Below, in pieces: positions 18,761-28,590 of a DNA stretch of 64,000 bases (positions are counted from its first letter, which is position 1; each line of letters begins with the position of its first letter). A program made the position numbers and the translations under genes. Where the stretch lies: the NCBI RefSeq assembly GCF_900232825.1, contig NZ_OCTP01000011.1:521262-585261 (forward strand). The letters run 5' to 3'. The notes under the pieces were generated by a model that was given only the letters and a program-made list of their open reading frames with translations, was not told the DNA's origin and searched no databases. This DNA comes from Anaerococcus sp. Marseille-P3625 (GTDB taxonomy: Bacteria; Bacillota; Clostridia; Tissierellales; Peptoniphilaceae).

Positions 18761-18763
18761 AAT

Positions 18764-20935
18764 TTACTCCTTTCTTACCATAAATAAATATTTATTTAAT
18801 CCTGACAAAGGATTAGTCTCATCAGGCCAATAGTTTGTGATAAATCCTGTTTGAGAAAGTAAATCCACCCACTGATTCAAATTAAGGAATGTGATATTCG
18901 ATTCATACCTTTCATCTATTGGAATATTCATCAGAAAAGACTGAGATAAAGCAATCTCATAATGCTCTCCTACTGGTTCTGTTATTAAAATTAGCCCTCC
19001 ACTCTTTACTAAATTAAAAATATTTTCGACAACAACTTTTGTGTCAATAGAATTATTTAAGGCTCCAGCTGAAATAACAATATCAAAACTATTATTAAAG
19101 ATTTTTTGTTCCATAAAGCTTTTATTGAAATCTATTTTTTTGAATTTTATATATTCATACGCATATTTTCTTTTAGCATTATTCAAAAAATATTGACTTA
19201 CATCCGAAAAAATATACTCGCAATTATTGTTTGTTAAATCGCTATTAGAAAATATATACTCACTCGTAGCTCCAGTTCCAGCTCCAATCTCTAATATACG
19301 TATCTTTCTTTTAGCTTTTTTTACATAATCACAAATATGCTTTGATATCTCTTTTGCCAAGATTTTTTCCATCGAATTTTGTCTATAAAATTCAACGGCT
19401 ATTTTATCATCTCCATTAGGGAATAATAATAACATAGGATTTAAATTTCCAGATAATATATTAATGAATTCTCTACTATGATCCATATAATAATCGACTA
19501 CAACTTCATCAGTAAAATGTGGTATTAAAAATTTTTTTGCTCTTTTCCAGTTATATAACATTTTATCTTCATTAATATTTACTATGAATTTAATATATTC
19601 CTCCGATATCACTATATATTTCTCTTTTTCAAGAATTTTAAGCCATCTTTTTAATACTCTTTCTCTTTTTAAATCTCCTCCAATTATTTTAAAAATGTTA
19701 GATATCTTTATTTCTTCATTAATTATAAAATTATTAATCTTAAACAAGTTATAATAAACAGATTCAAGGCAAGCAATATCTAATATCCTTTTTTGAAGTT
19801 TAATCTCTTGAAAACTACTTTCCTTTAATTTAATACTTATGTCACCAGTGTTAGTCGCTCTTTCTACATTAAACGTTTTTATTATACGTGAGGTTATATT
19901 GGAATCTTCTCTTTTTATTAATGATAAATGAGGATATCCTATAATATTTCCAATTGCATTCCATTTAACTCCATTTTCAACCATTCTTTGGTAACAATGT
20001 TTATCTTGTTTACTTAAATACTCACCTTTAGAAAAATCTTGTTTTATGTTGATTATTGTAGATTTAATTGAGTTAATCCAATATTTAGAAAATATTTCTT
20101 CAAAAGAGTTATTTGAGTAAAGTTCTTCCATATAACATACATTGGTCTGCAATGTCACATTTACCTCTTTTGCTGTGAAATAATTATGAGCCACCTTTAC
20201 CATTGGTTTCCATATTATGGGTCCAAATAATTCATATAACTCTAATGTTCCATAATTTGTAAATGTTTTAATATTTAACATATAAGGCATAGTATTATCT
20301 GGATCAAAAGCATCTACCCTATTTAAAATTTTTAGTAATAATAGCTTAGAGCCTATCCTACATATGAGTGATGAGTCATCCATATTTGATTTTATTTCAT
20401 CAGAATTTAATAGCATTAATTCGTCCCCGAATATTTCCTCCAATACTTCTATTAAAGAAAAAACTATTTGATTTGATACAGTTACTTCTATGTTTGTAAT
20501 TTCACTATCAGGGATAAATTCTATTATTTTTTCTTTGTATAATTTTATAGTCTCCATATTTTTATAAATATTGGCAATTCTAAAGAGTACATTGTTTTTT
20601 AATGCTTCTTTTACACACTTTTGTATATCTTTTACATGTAAAGGTTGCTCTGCAACAACATTTATACCTCTCTTTAACAATTCAATTATTACATCTGTAC
20701 CTGAACCTCCCATTACATCGCTTCTAATAATTACAAAAGCCAACTTTATATCTTTAGGAATATCTGAAATATTTGTATATAATGGTACATTATATTTATC
20801 TGAACAAACCTTACTTTGGTTACTACCATTAGACAGAATGCCAGACAATTTAAATCCAGTATCGTATCTATGCAATGCTTCTATATAAAATTGTCCAAAT
20901 TTTGTCCCACAAACAATAACTTTAATTTTGCTCAT
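18764..20935 (-). CDS. Thiazolinyl imide reductase fused to a methyltransferase domain
   Basis: A 723-residue fusion. The first 330 or so residues resemble the thiazolinyl imide reductases PchG/YbtU/Irp3: the N-terminal VIVCGTKFGQFYIEALH nucleotide-binding motif, then VVAEQPLH and a long C-terminal lobe. After a helical linker (about 370-540) comes a SAM-dependent methyltransferase with ILEIGAGTGATSEYI near residue 552 and FDIVISAGALNN near 625, of the type normally embedded in NRPS or PKS proteins. In pyochelin synthesis the reductase PchG is separate and the methyltransferase sits inside PchF; here they are joined. It should reduce one thiazoline ring and methylate the resulting thiazolidine nitrogen or a nearby carbon. 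Confidence 0.85.
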   Translation of the reverse strand: MSKIKVIVCGTKFGQFYIEALHRYDTGFKLSGILSNGSNQSKVCSDKYNVPLYTNISDIPKDIKLAFVIIRSDVMGGSGTDVIIELLKRGINVVAEQPLHVKDIQKCVKEALKNNVLFRIANIYKNMETIKLYKEKIIEFIPDSEITNIEVTVSNQIVFSLIEVLEEIFGDELMLLNSDEIKSNMDDSSLICRIGSKLLLLKILNRVDAFDPDNTMPYMLNIKTFTNYGTLELYELFGPIIWKPMVKVAHNYFTAKEVNVTLQTNVCYMEELYSNNSFEEIFSKYWINSIKSTIINIKQDFSKGEYLSKQDKHCYQRMVENGVKWNAIGNIIGYPHLSLIKREDSNITSRIIKTFNVERATNTGDISIKLKESSFQEIKLQKRILDIACLESVYYNLFKINNFIINEEIKISNIFKIIGGDLKRERVLKRWLKILEKEKYIVISEEYIKFIVNINEDKMLYNWKRAKKFLIPHFTDEVVVDYYMDHSREFINILSGNLNPMLLLFPNGDDKIAVEFYRQNSMEKILAKEISKHICDYVKKAKRKIRILEIGAGTGATSEYIFSNSDLTNNNCEYIFSDVSQYFLNNAKRKYAYEYIKFKKIDFNKSFMEQKIFNNSFDIVISAGALNNSIDTKVVVENIFNLVKSGGLILITEPVGEHYEIALSQSFLMNIPIDERYESNITFLNLNQWVDLLSQTGFITNYWPDETNPLSGLNKYLFMVRKE

Positions 20936-23900
20936 TCAATCTCACCAACCTCAACTGGATTTTTTTGCCCATTATCTCTATTTGTTATATATTTAGCACA
21001 TTCAGATATCGTTTCAAATTCATAAAGTTCTGCAACAGATATATTAATACTATCTTTCTTTAATTCATTGATTATTCTAGATCCAATTAACGAATCTCCT
21101 CCTAAAGAAAAGAAGTTATCATAAACACTAATATTTTTATTTCCCAAGCATTTAACCCAAACTCTTAACATCTTTTTTTCTAAATCAGTGCTTGGATACA
21201 CAATCTTTTTACTATAATCCATATTTTTTGTTTGATTCTTAATAATTTTATTTTTCAATTTCTTCCTATCAACTTTTCCATTTTTATTTAATGGAACTTC
21301 ATCTACTTGATAGAAATTAGTAGGAATCATATAGCTTGGTATTTCATGTGATAAATAACTTCTTAATTTTTCAAAGGTATACTTGTTTTCTTTTAAGTTA
21401 GCTATTGTAAAAGTTATAAAATTAGAGCATTCTGTCCTTTTTTCACTGTTTATATAGAGGACTTCACAATCATAATTGTCAAAATCAGCTGGTCTTACTT
21501 CGTTAAATGGCTGCTCATTTATTATATCTGCTGTAATTATAGGTAGTAGGTTATTATTTTTTAATTCATTACCAATAATAAGTCCTTTGACTTTCAACAC
21601 TTTTAGCATTTCTTCTATAAGAGTCTTTTTGTCATTACTTCTGTGAATCGAGTTTATAGCTATAACAATATCAAAATCATCTTCATCTAAAGAAGTTCCT
21701 AAGTTATCATTTATGCAAACATATTTAAATTTACTATCACTCTCCAAGTCAGATAGATTATTTCTAAAGTAGATAGAACTATCAACATAAATATAATCAC
21801 TAACAAATTCTTCAATCTCTTTAAAAATAGTAGTAGTTAGTTCGCTATTTCTAGTTCCATATTCTAAGATTTTTATATTTTTCTTATTATTTAATCTTGC
21901 ATAAGCCTTTATTGAATTTATAATGCTATTAATTGATTCTTTATATCCTAAAAGTTCTTCTGCAAATTTTGACATATAGGATTTATTTGAATCTGAATAA
22001 AAGGCTTCTATAGGATCATTTTCTCCCGACAAAATCTTTATAAGCTCCAATTCTAAATCCTTTAAATAATTGCCTATTTCATTATTGCAACTATCTTCAT
22101 TTATGAAAATCTCATCTTCTCTTAATGAATATTTTTCATTCTTAAATTCTAAATATTTTAAAGATAAAAGTTTATTTATCCAATTTTCAATTATAAATCT
22201 ATTTCTTTTTGAATCCTTAATTTTATTATAAATATCAACAATTGAGTAGCTATTATTTACTAAATCAAGTTCAAAGCTTTTAAAGACATTTATAATAGTT
22301 TTGGCAACCAGATTATTTATTTTTTCATTTTGTGCCTCTATATCCTCATAACAGATTTCTTCTACTTCCTCAATAAAAGAAGTGTCTATTTTTTCTAAAC
22401 ATTTATTAATATTAAAGTTATCAGAATCCTTGTCAATTTTTACAAAGGCTACTAGATTTTTGCTGTTTACTTTTTCTATAAAATCAACTACTACTTTTTT
22501 AACACCATCAAATTTACTTATAGCATCTTCGATTTCCCCAAGTTCAATTCTATGACCTTTAATTTTTACTTGAGTGTCTTTTCTTCCAAGAAATTCAATA
22601 GTACCATCATTCCAAAATCTTCCATTATCTCCAGTTCTATACCATCTAAGTCCATCTTCTTCAAAATACTTTCTATTAGTTAGGTCTTCATCTCCATGAT
22701 AACATTTAGCGACACCTACCCCACCAATTAAAAGTTCTCCCTTAACATAATTAGGGCATATTCTACCTAATTCATCTACTACTCTATAGACTTGATTTTT
22801 AAGTGGTTTCCCATATGGAATTGACATCCAATCTTTTGGTATTTCTCTTGGTGCATTTAAATAATTTGACCATATAGATGCTTCTGTTGCACCGCCCATA
22901 GCTACAACAATGGAATTTTCTTTTTCGCTTAACTTGTAAAATCTTCCTGGTAAGTCTTTTGATATCCAATCTCCTGATAACATAACAATTCTAAGTGGTA
23001 AGTTTTTCTTTTCACCCTCTGCCATAGTTACGAGCATGTCAAAAAGTATAGGTACAGAGTCCCACACACTTACCTTAAATTTTTCAATAATTCTAATCCA
23101 TTCATCAGGATTACGATAATTATCTTCATTAGTTGTTATTAGAGTTCCACCTACACCAAGTATTGCAAAAATATCATATACTGATAAGTCAAAGTCTATT
23201 GCTGACACCATAAGTAACGTATCATTTGAATTAATAGAATATTTTTCATTTAAATCATTAATAGTATTAATGGCACTTGTGTGCATGATCTCAACACCCT
23301 TTGGCACTCCTGTAGTACCTGATGTCATTATTATATAGGCTGAGTCAAAAGGACTTACTTTTATAGGATTATCAAGACCTAAGGATTTGTCTATAGCTTT
23401 GTCTAAGTCAATTAAAGAAACTTCTCCTGTATCTAGTTTGCAATTTTCTATTGTTTTATTGTCACTTATGACAAACTTTATGCCAATTTGTTCGTATATT
23501 TTAGTTCGTCTTTCGCTAGGTTGATTTATCCCAACAGCAACATATGCCGCTCCAGAAAAAAGTATTCCAAATATAGCATAAATTTGTTTGCTTGATCTTG
23601 GAAGAGTAATACCTACATATTCTCCCTTTTTTATTCCATTTTCCTTTAAAAATCCAGCTATTTTTAAGGATTTTTCATATAAGTCCATATAGGATATTTC
23701 TTCTTTAGTTTCTGAATCTATAATTGCAATTTTTTCTGGATTTTCTTTTACATTTTTTATAAATCCGTCATATAATCTTTCATCAGGAAAGTTTAATGGA
23801 AGAATTGATTGAAGCTCTTTTTCTCTTGCTAGTTTTTGATTTTCTGATAGCACATCAAATTTGCTTTCCCAATTTTCTTTTTCTGTTAGTCTCAAAAGTT

Positions 23901-25425
23901 GTTTTTCTAAAGAATTTAACATATCATCTAACATTTTTTCAGGGAAAAGTTCATCTACACTATCCCAGCACAATACTAAATCTCCATCTTTTATATAAGA
24001 TTGGAAATCTAACCATACTCCTGGAGTTTGTGATACCATATATGTAATTTTGCCCAAAGCTTTCCTTGAAATTTCAGTTTCTAGTGGATAGTCTATGTTG
24101 CACGCAAAAACTACAGGTGCTACATTAAGGCTTGTACCCTGTGATTTTGATATATCCCTTTGAACTTGTACTCCACTATAAGATGAATGGCTAACATTGT
24201 CTATAAAGGTTTTGCTTATTCTATTCAAAGTTTCTAGGAAAGAAGTATCATTTTTTCTTTCATGCTCTACTAATAAGATATTTGTAAAGTCTGCCACCAT
24301 ATCTTTCATGTTTTCGTTTGAAAGATCTCTATTAAATAATGGTAAGTTTATAAAAAACTTATCTTGGTTAGTCCATCTTTCTAGAATTAAATCATATGCA
24401 GTTAATAAAACCATTGATGGCGTAGATTTATAGCTTGCTGCAAGCTCTTTTATTTTGCTCCACTTATCTTTTTCAATAACTCGTTTTCTTCTAGTAAATC
24501 TTGTTTCTTTGATTTGTTCAGGATCTTTTCTTAATGGTAAATTAGGTCTTTCTATTTCAAATGAGTCTATTTTTTCTTTCCAAAACTCTTGGTCTTTTTT
24601 ATAAATTTCAGAGTCTACTTCAAGATTATTTATATAGCCTTTAAAAGTATAACTGTTTAGATTGTCTAATTCTTTTCCTAAATACAATTCTCCTAATTCT
24701 TTTAAAATAAGGCTCAAACTCATTACATCAGCAACTAACAAATCTAAATCAAAGAAAATTTTGTTTCTATTTTGTGATAGATTCGCAAGTTTTAATCCTG
24801 CGACTTCTCCCATTTCTACTCTAAGTTTTCTATGAGATAAATTTTCTCGTATTTTATCTAGTCTAATTTTGGTTTCTTCTTCATCTAAATTAGACAAGTC
24901 AAAAACTTCAATTTCTTCGCTAAAAGGTTTATCTAATATTTCTTGTTTTCCATCTTCTGTGAATCTTGCTCTGAGCATTGGATGTCTATATTGAAGTTTA
25001 TTCCATGCATCATTCAATCTTTTATAATCTATATCTTTTCCATCTATTTCAATATAGGCATGACAACCCACTCCACCTAGAGTTTGATCATCACTTCTGC
25101 CTATAAAATAAGAATATTGAACATCTGTAAGATTGAATGAATCTTTGCCATCATTTGATTTCTTATTATCTTTTGAATGTTTCTTAATAATTTTTGAATT
25201 AGCTACTAGGTCAAACCATGAATTAAGTGTAGGCTTCTCAATGAGCTTTGCGAAGGATATTCTAAGTCCTTCTTTTTTAAGAATTCCTGAAAGTTGCATT
25301 ACTTGCATGGAACTTAAGCCTTTTTCTATTAAATTGTCATTTTCTTTTATGTCTGATTTCTTCAAGGTATCTTTTAACCATTTTTCAATTATTAGTTTAA
25401 TTTCTTTTCTCGCATCAAATTCCAT
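20932..25425 (-). CDS. NRPS: aryl carrier, heterocyclization, cysteine-type adenylation with MT-like insert, carrier (PchE-like)
   Basis: A 1497-residue synthetase with the layout of PchE. An aryl carrier (1-85, EKGLSSMQ, Ser39) is followed by a heterocyclization domain (about 97-525; DLLVADVMS near 227). The adenylation domain (about 545-960) shows MTSGTTGVPKG near 705 and the SGDWIS block seen in cysteine modules; after DFDLSVYDIF the first specificity residues read D-L-Y as in cysteine domains. A degenerate methyltransferase-like insert (about 1010-1330, ILEYGTRNSE) precedes the A10 motif NKNGKVDRKKL (1383), and a carrier follows (FSLGGDSLIGS, 1445). In PchE such an insert epimerises the thiazoline. 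The arylated first carrier would be condensed with cysteine and cyclised. Confidence 0.9.
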   Translation of the reverse strand: MEFDARKEIKLIIEKWLKDTLKKSDIKENDNLIEKGLSSMQVMQLSGILKKEGLRISFAKLIEKPTLNSWFDLVANSKIIKKHSKDNKKSNDGKDSFNLTDVQYSYFIGRSDDQTLGGVGCHAYIEIDGKDIDYKRLNDAWNKLQYRHPMLRARFTEDGKQEILDKPFSEEIEVFDLSNLDEEETKIRLDKIRENLSHRKLRVEMGEVAGLKLANLSQNRNKIFFDLDLLVADVMSLSLILKELGELYLGKELDNLNSYTFKGYINNLEVDSEIYKKDQEFWKEKIDSFEIERPNLPLRKDPEQIKETRFTRRKRVIEKDKWSKIKELAASYKSTPSMVLLTAYDLILERWTNQDKFFINLPLFNRDLSNENMKDMVADFTNILLVEHERKNDTSFLETLNRISKTFIDNVSHSSYSGVQVQRDISKSQGTSLNVAPVVFACNIDYPLETEISRKALGKITYMVSQTPGVWLDFQSYIKDGDLVLCWDSVDELFPEKMLDDMLNSLEKQLLRLTEKENWESKFDVLSENQKLAREKELQSILPLNFPDERLYDGFIKNVKENPEKIAIIDSETKEEISYMDLYEKSLKIAGFLKENGIKKGEYVGITLPRSSKQIYAIFGILFSGAAYVAVGINQPSERRTKIYEQIGIKFVISDNKTIENCKLDTGEVSLIDLDKAIDKSLGLDNPIKVSPFDSAYIIMTSGTTGVPKGVEIMHTSAINTINDLNEKYSINSNDTLLMVSAIDFDLSVYDIFAILGVGGTLITTNEDNYRNPDEWIRIIEKFKVSVWDSVPILFDMLVTMAEGEKKNLPLRIVMLSGDWISKDLPGRFYKLSEKENSIVVAMGGATEASIWSNYLNAPREIPKDWMSIPYGKPLKNQVYRVVDELGRICPNYVKGELLIGGVGVAKCYHGDEDLTNRKYFEEDGLRWYRTGDNGRFWNDGTIEFLGRKDTQVKIKGHRIELGEIEDAISKFDGVKKVVVDFIEKVNSKNLVAFVKIDKDSDNFNINKCLEKIDTSFIEEVEEICYEDIEAQNEKINNLVAKTIINVFKSFELDLVNNSYSIVDIYNKIKDSKRNRFIIENWINKLLSLKYLEFKNEKYSLREDEIFINEDSCNNEIGNYLKDLELELIKILSGENDPIEAFYSDSNKSYMSKFAEELLGYKESINSIINSIKAYARLNNKKNIKILEYGTRNSELTTTIFKEIEEFVSDYIYVDSSIYFRNNLSDLESDSKFKYVCINDNLGTSLDEDDFDIVIAINSIHRSNDKKTLIEEMLKVLKVKGLIIGNELKNNNLLPIITADIINEQPFNEVRPADFDNYDCEVLYINSEKRTECSNFITFTIANLKENKYTFEKLRSYLSHEIPSYMIPTNFYQVDEVPLNKNGKVDRKKLKNKIIKNQTKNMDYSKKIVYPSTDLEKKMLRVWVKCLGNKNISVYDNFFSLGGDSLIGSRIINELKKDSINISVAELYEFETISECAKYITNRDNGQKNPVEVGEIE

Positions 25426-25437
25426 GTTCTGCTCCTT

Positions 25438-27024
25438 TCACTCTATTCTTTTTAATTTATTTCTATCAATTTTTCCCAAAGCAGTTAGCGGCCATGAATC
25501 TATATATTTTATAGAATCTGGCAATTTAAATTCCGCTACATTCTTATTTGCTAGAAATGTCCTGATATCTTCTAATGAGAGTTCGTCCTTCTCATCTTTT
25601 AATATGAATACTCCTATTTTTTCTCCCAAAAGTTCATCAGGCACTCCTACAACTTGAACATCTCCTATATTTTTATTAGATAGTAAAATATCTTCAATTT
25701 CAGAAGGGGTGATTTTTTCTCCAGCCCTATTTATTGTTTCTGAAATTCTTCCAACTACCTGATAATTCCCATCTTTTAGTTTCCTTGCCTTATCTCCAGT
25801 TTTGAAATATAAATCTTTGTCTATACATCTTTTATTTACTTCTGGGAGCTTATAATAGCCATAAATTGTGTAAGAGCCTCTAACTATAAGTTCTCCGTAA
25901 TCTTCATCTTTGACTTCTTCTCCATCTTCATCAACTATTAACAATTCATCAAACTCACTTATAGGTTTACCTTGAGTTGTAAATATAGTTTTACTATCAT
26001 CATCTAAAGAAGTTGTCATAATCAGACCTTCAGCTATTCCGAAAATTTGTTGTAATTTACACCCAAATTCTCTTTCTATTTTTTCTGCAAGCTTTTCTTC
26101 TAAAACCGAACCTCCAACTTGAAGAACCTTTAATGATGATATGTCATAATCATCTACCTTTATAAAATCTATACATATATTTGCCATAGCAGGAACTAAG
26201 CCCGTTATCGTAACCTCCTCTTCCTCAATTAAAGGCAAGATTTCATCTGGACTTGTTACTGGGCACAAAACAACTTTGCCTCCTATAAAAAATGTACCTA
26301 ATATCCCTGGGCAACATAAAGGAAAGTTGTGAGCAATAGGAAGAGAGGCTAGATAAATACTGTCTTGATCCATTTTACATCTCTTTGCTGTTTCTTTTGC
26401 TACATAGATATAATCGCAGTGTCTCCTTGGTATCAATTTTGGTATCCCAGTTGTACCACCCGATAAAAGTAATAATCCTATTTCTTTATAGTCAACATCT
26501 ATATGTTGATATATATAATCTTTATCATTGAGATTGTAAAAATTTTTATATCCTTGATTATCCCCAAGAATATAAACTTCAAAATCTATGTTTAATTCTT
26601 CTCTTACTTCTCTAATCATATCCACATATGAAAATCCAAGATATTTCCCCTTAGATATATATGCTTTTGCTCCTGATTTTTCTAATATTCCCTTTATTTC
26701 ATTTTTCCTGTGAGCTGGAAGAGATAATACAGGAATCAAACCAATCTTAAACATGGCAAAAAGGATAATAACAAATTCATGGCAATTAGGAAGTTGAAGA
26801 ACAATTCTATCTCCCTTTTTAAATCCAGCTTTCAATAAACCATTGGCATATTGGCAAGCTTTTCTATTTAATTCTTGATATGAAAGTTCAACATCTCCAT
26901 CTACTAAGGCAATTTTATCCCCATATTTTTTAGCACAATCTTCAATAAATTCTCCTAAGGTCATATGCGGCCATACTTGTTCATCATAAATTTTTTCTAA
27001 TTTTTCTTTTAATTCAATGTTCAT
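25438..27024 (-). CDS. Salicyl-AMP ligase (YbtE/PchD/DhbE family)
   Basis: A 528-residue stand-alone aryl-acid adenylating enzyme. Visible motifs are LLSGGTTGIPKLIPRRH near residue 190, the aryl-acid pocket block HNFPLCCPG near 233, and YFKTGDKARK further on. In 2,3-dihydroxybenzoate enzymes (DhbE, EntE) the second residue of the SS pair in this block is Ser; in salicylate enzymes (YbtE, PchD, MbtA) it is Cys. The Cys here points to salicylate. It should load the aryl carrier at the N-terminus of the next gene's product. The start overlaps the phosphopantetheinyl transferase stop as TAATG and has GGAGG upstream. No salicylate synthase lies in the window. Confidence 0.9.
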   Translation of the reverse strand: MNIELKEKLEKIYDEQVWPHMTLGEFIEDCAKKYGDKIALVDGDVELSYQELNRKACQYANGLLKAGFKKGDRIVLQLPNCHEFVIILFAMFKIGLIPVLSLPAHRKNEIKGILEKSGAKAYISKGKYLGFSYVDMIREVREELNIDFEVYILGDNQGYKNFYNLNDKDYIYQHIDVDYKEIGLLLLSGGTTGIPKLIPRRHCDYIYVAKETAKRCKMDQDSIYLASLPIAHNFPLCCPGILGTFFIGGKVVLCPVTSPDEILPLIEEEEVTITGLVPAMANICIDFIKVDDYDISSLKVLQVGGSVLEEKLAEKIEREFGCKLQQIFGIAEGLIMTTSLDDDSKTIFTTQGKPISEFDELLIVDEDGEEVKDEDYGELIVRGSYTIYGYYKLPEVNKRCIDKDLYFKTGDKARKLKDGNYQVVGRISETINRAGEKITPSEIEDILLSNKNIGDVQVVGVPDELLGEKIGVFILKDEKDELSLEDIRTFLANKNVAEFKLPDSIKYIDSWPLTALGKIDRNKLKRIE

Positions 27025-27716
27025 TATTTTTCCTCCAAGCATATTGCTCCGACATATTTGCCATCATAATTTAATGGCTGTAATCTACTTATTATATTGT
27101 TTTTATTATCGCTAATTTCTATAACTTTATTTCCATAAGAAATTATTTCAATTTCTCTCAAATTTCTTATAAGACCAATCCCATCACATTTAAGATAGGC
27201 TTCTTTTGCAGTCCAATATCTATAGAAACTGATTATGTTATTATCTATATTTATAATTTCATCTTTAGTAAAACAATTTTCTAATATATCCTTAAACTCA
27301 AATTGATAATTTATTTTTTCAACATCTATTCCTACTTCTATTTTAGAAAAAGCTAACAAGACCAAGTCTTCTGTATGGGATATGTTAAACTTTAATCCTA
27401 GAGTGTTTTCTACATAAGGCTTATTGTTTTTATCCCTCTTGACTCTTAAATCATTAATTCCTTTTTCGAGTAAACCTTTTAAGGTCAAATTAAGTATTGC
27501 CCTTGATGCTAGATAATTAATTTTTGCTATTTCTGATTTATAATCTTCTGATTTTATTATCTCCTCTTTAGTTAAGTAAGGAAGTAATTTTTCTTCTAAT
27601 AATTTATCTGTATAAGCCTTAATTAGTATTAAATTATTACTAGCTAATTTATCTTTTAAATCTTCTAAAGTAAGAAAATCATTAATTTTTCTTATTTCAT
27701 ATTCTTCAATTTTCAT
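27024..27716 (-). CDS. 4'-phosphopantetheinyl transferase (Sfp type)
   Basis: A 230-residue Sfp-family enzyme that converts the apo carrier domains of the two NRPS proteins to the active holo form using coenzyme A. Visible motifs are KFNISHTEDL, VGIDVEKI and the catalytic FYRYWTAKEAYLKCDGIGL segment, all in the order and spacing expected for the two-lobe Sfp fold. It overlaps both neighbours (11 bp with the thioesterase gene, TAATG with the AMP ligase gene), so it is made together with the synthetases it activates. Confidence 0.92.
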   Translation of the reverse strand: MKIEEYEIRKINDFLTLEDLKDKLASNNLILIKAYTDKLLEEKLLPYLTKEEIIKSEDYKSEIAKINYLASRAILNLTLKGLLEKGINDLRVKRDKNNKPYVENTLGLKFNISHTEDLVLLAFSKIEVGIDVEKINYQFEFKDILENCFTKDEIINIDNNIISFYRYWTAKEAYLKCDGIGLIRNLREIEIISYGNKVIEISDNKNNIISRLQPLNYDGKYVGAICLEEK

Positions 27717-28458
27717 TTACTTTTATAAACTCTTTTATCTCTTCAATGACACTTTCAGGAGATGTATTGACAAACATATGCTTGCCATCGATATATCTAT
27801 AAGTGAATTCTTTTGTGGTATAATCTTGCCATTTTATAAGTTCATCTAAATTCATTTCTTGATCTTTATCTCCCATAAGACCTAGTATAGGTGATTCTAA
27901 TTTCTCAAATTTTGTGTCTTGATAGTCTTCATCTATTACAAAATCTGCCCTAAGTGTTGGCAAGAAAATAGAAATTAAATCCTTATTGTCTAAAATTTCT
28001 TTTGGTGTTCCTTCATATCTTCTTAAGCCTTCTATAAATCCGTCATCATCAAGATGATAAATTGGATGAGGTTCTTTATATAATGGTGCTCGTCCTCCTG
28101 ATATTATTATTCCTCTTGGATTTATGTAATCCGAATTTTTAATTCTTAATGCAAGTTCATAAACTATTTTTGTTCCCATACTGTGTCCAAATAAATAATA
28201 AGGTTTTCTAAAATTAAAATTTTCTTTCATATCTTCAAATAAATTATCCACTAAGATGTTAATGTCACTTATAGCCTTTTCAGAAAACCTGTTTTCTCTT
28301 CCTGGATACTGGGCAACAAGTAATTTTATATCTTCAAACTCATCTTTCCATTTTCTAAAGGCAGACACTCCACCACCTGCAAACGGGAATATAAAAAGAT
28401 TTGCTATTATATTATTTTCATTAATTTCTTTACTTAGTATTTCAAAGTTTTTTGACAT
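27706..28458 (-). CDS. Type II thioesterase (YbtT/PchC-like)
   Basis: A 250-residue editing thioesterase and the first gene of the metallophore operon. Family motifs are FPFAGGGVSAFRKW near residue 25, QYPGRENRF, the nucleophile GHSMG near residue 93 and SGGRAP, with the catalytic His in DGKHMFVN near the end. Such enzymes clear misloaded acyl groups from NRPS carriers. Unlike the thioesterase domain of the 15995-18760 protein, this one keeps the normal Ser nucleophile. The start has AAAGGTG upstream and lies about 43 nt after the predicted transcription start. Confidence 0.9.
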   Translation of the reverse strand: MSKNFEILSKEINENNIIANLFIFPFAGGGVSAFRKWKDEFEDIKLLVAQYPGRENRFSEKAISDINILVDNLFEDMKENFNFRKPYYLFGHSMGTKIVYELALRIKNSDYINPRGIIISGGRAPLYKEPHPIYHLDDDGFIEGLRRYEGTPKEILDNKDLISIFLPTLRADFVIDEDYQDTKFEKLESPILGLMGDKDQEMNLDELIKWQDYTTKEFTYRYIDGKHMFVNTSPESVIEEIKEFIKVNEN

Positions 28459-28483
28459 AAATTCACCTTTTTATTTATTTTCT

Positions 28484-28536
28484 GTTAGTATTGGCTAACT
28501 CAAAATTATTATATACCATTTGATAGCTTTTATCAA
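28484..28536 (-). promoter_or_regulatory. Metallophore operon promoter with DtxR-like operator
   Basis: On the minus strand TTGATA (28531-28536) and TATAAT (28508-28513) are 17 nt apart. Immediately downstream, at about +2 to +17, is the inverted repeat GTTAG-N6-CTAAC (28484-28499), similar in its outer half-sites to DtxR/IdeR boxes. Binding there would block transcription. AT-rich 14-bp tandem units at about 28554-28588 lie upstream and may act as an UP element. The DtxR-like gene 28635-29006 is the obvious candidate regulator. Confidence 0.75.
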
Positions 28537-28590
28537 TAGCTTTGAGATGTTTTTAAAAATATAATTTTAAAAATATAATTTTAAAAATAA

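Noticed and set aside
28484..28499. GTTAG-containing site at the metallophore promoter as a seventh copy of the peptide regulon element
   Set aside because: Only GTTAGC is shared by chance; the CACAAAA part and the 20-nt spacing to a -10 are absent, and the site lies downstream of the -10.
28554..28588. Tandem AT-rich units (AAAAATATAATTTT) between the DtxR-like gene and the metallophore promoter
   Set aside because: Too short and simple to be called a repeat element; better explained as terminator tract and possible UP element.
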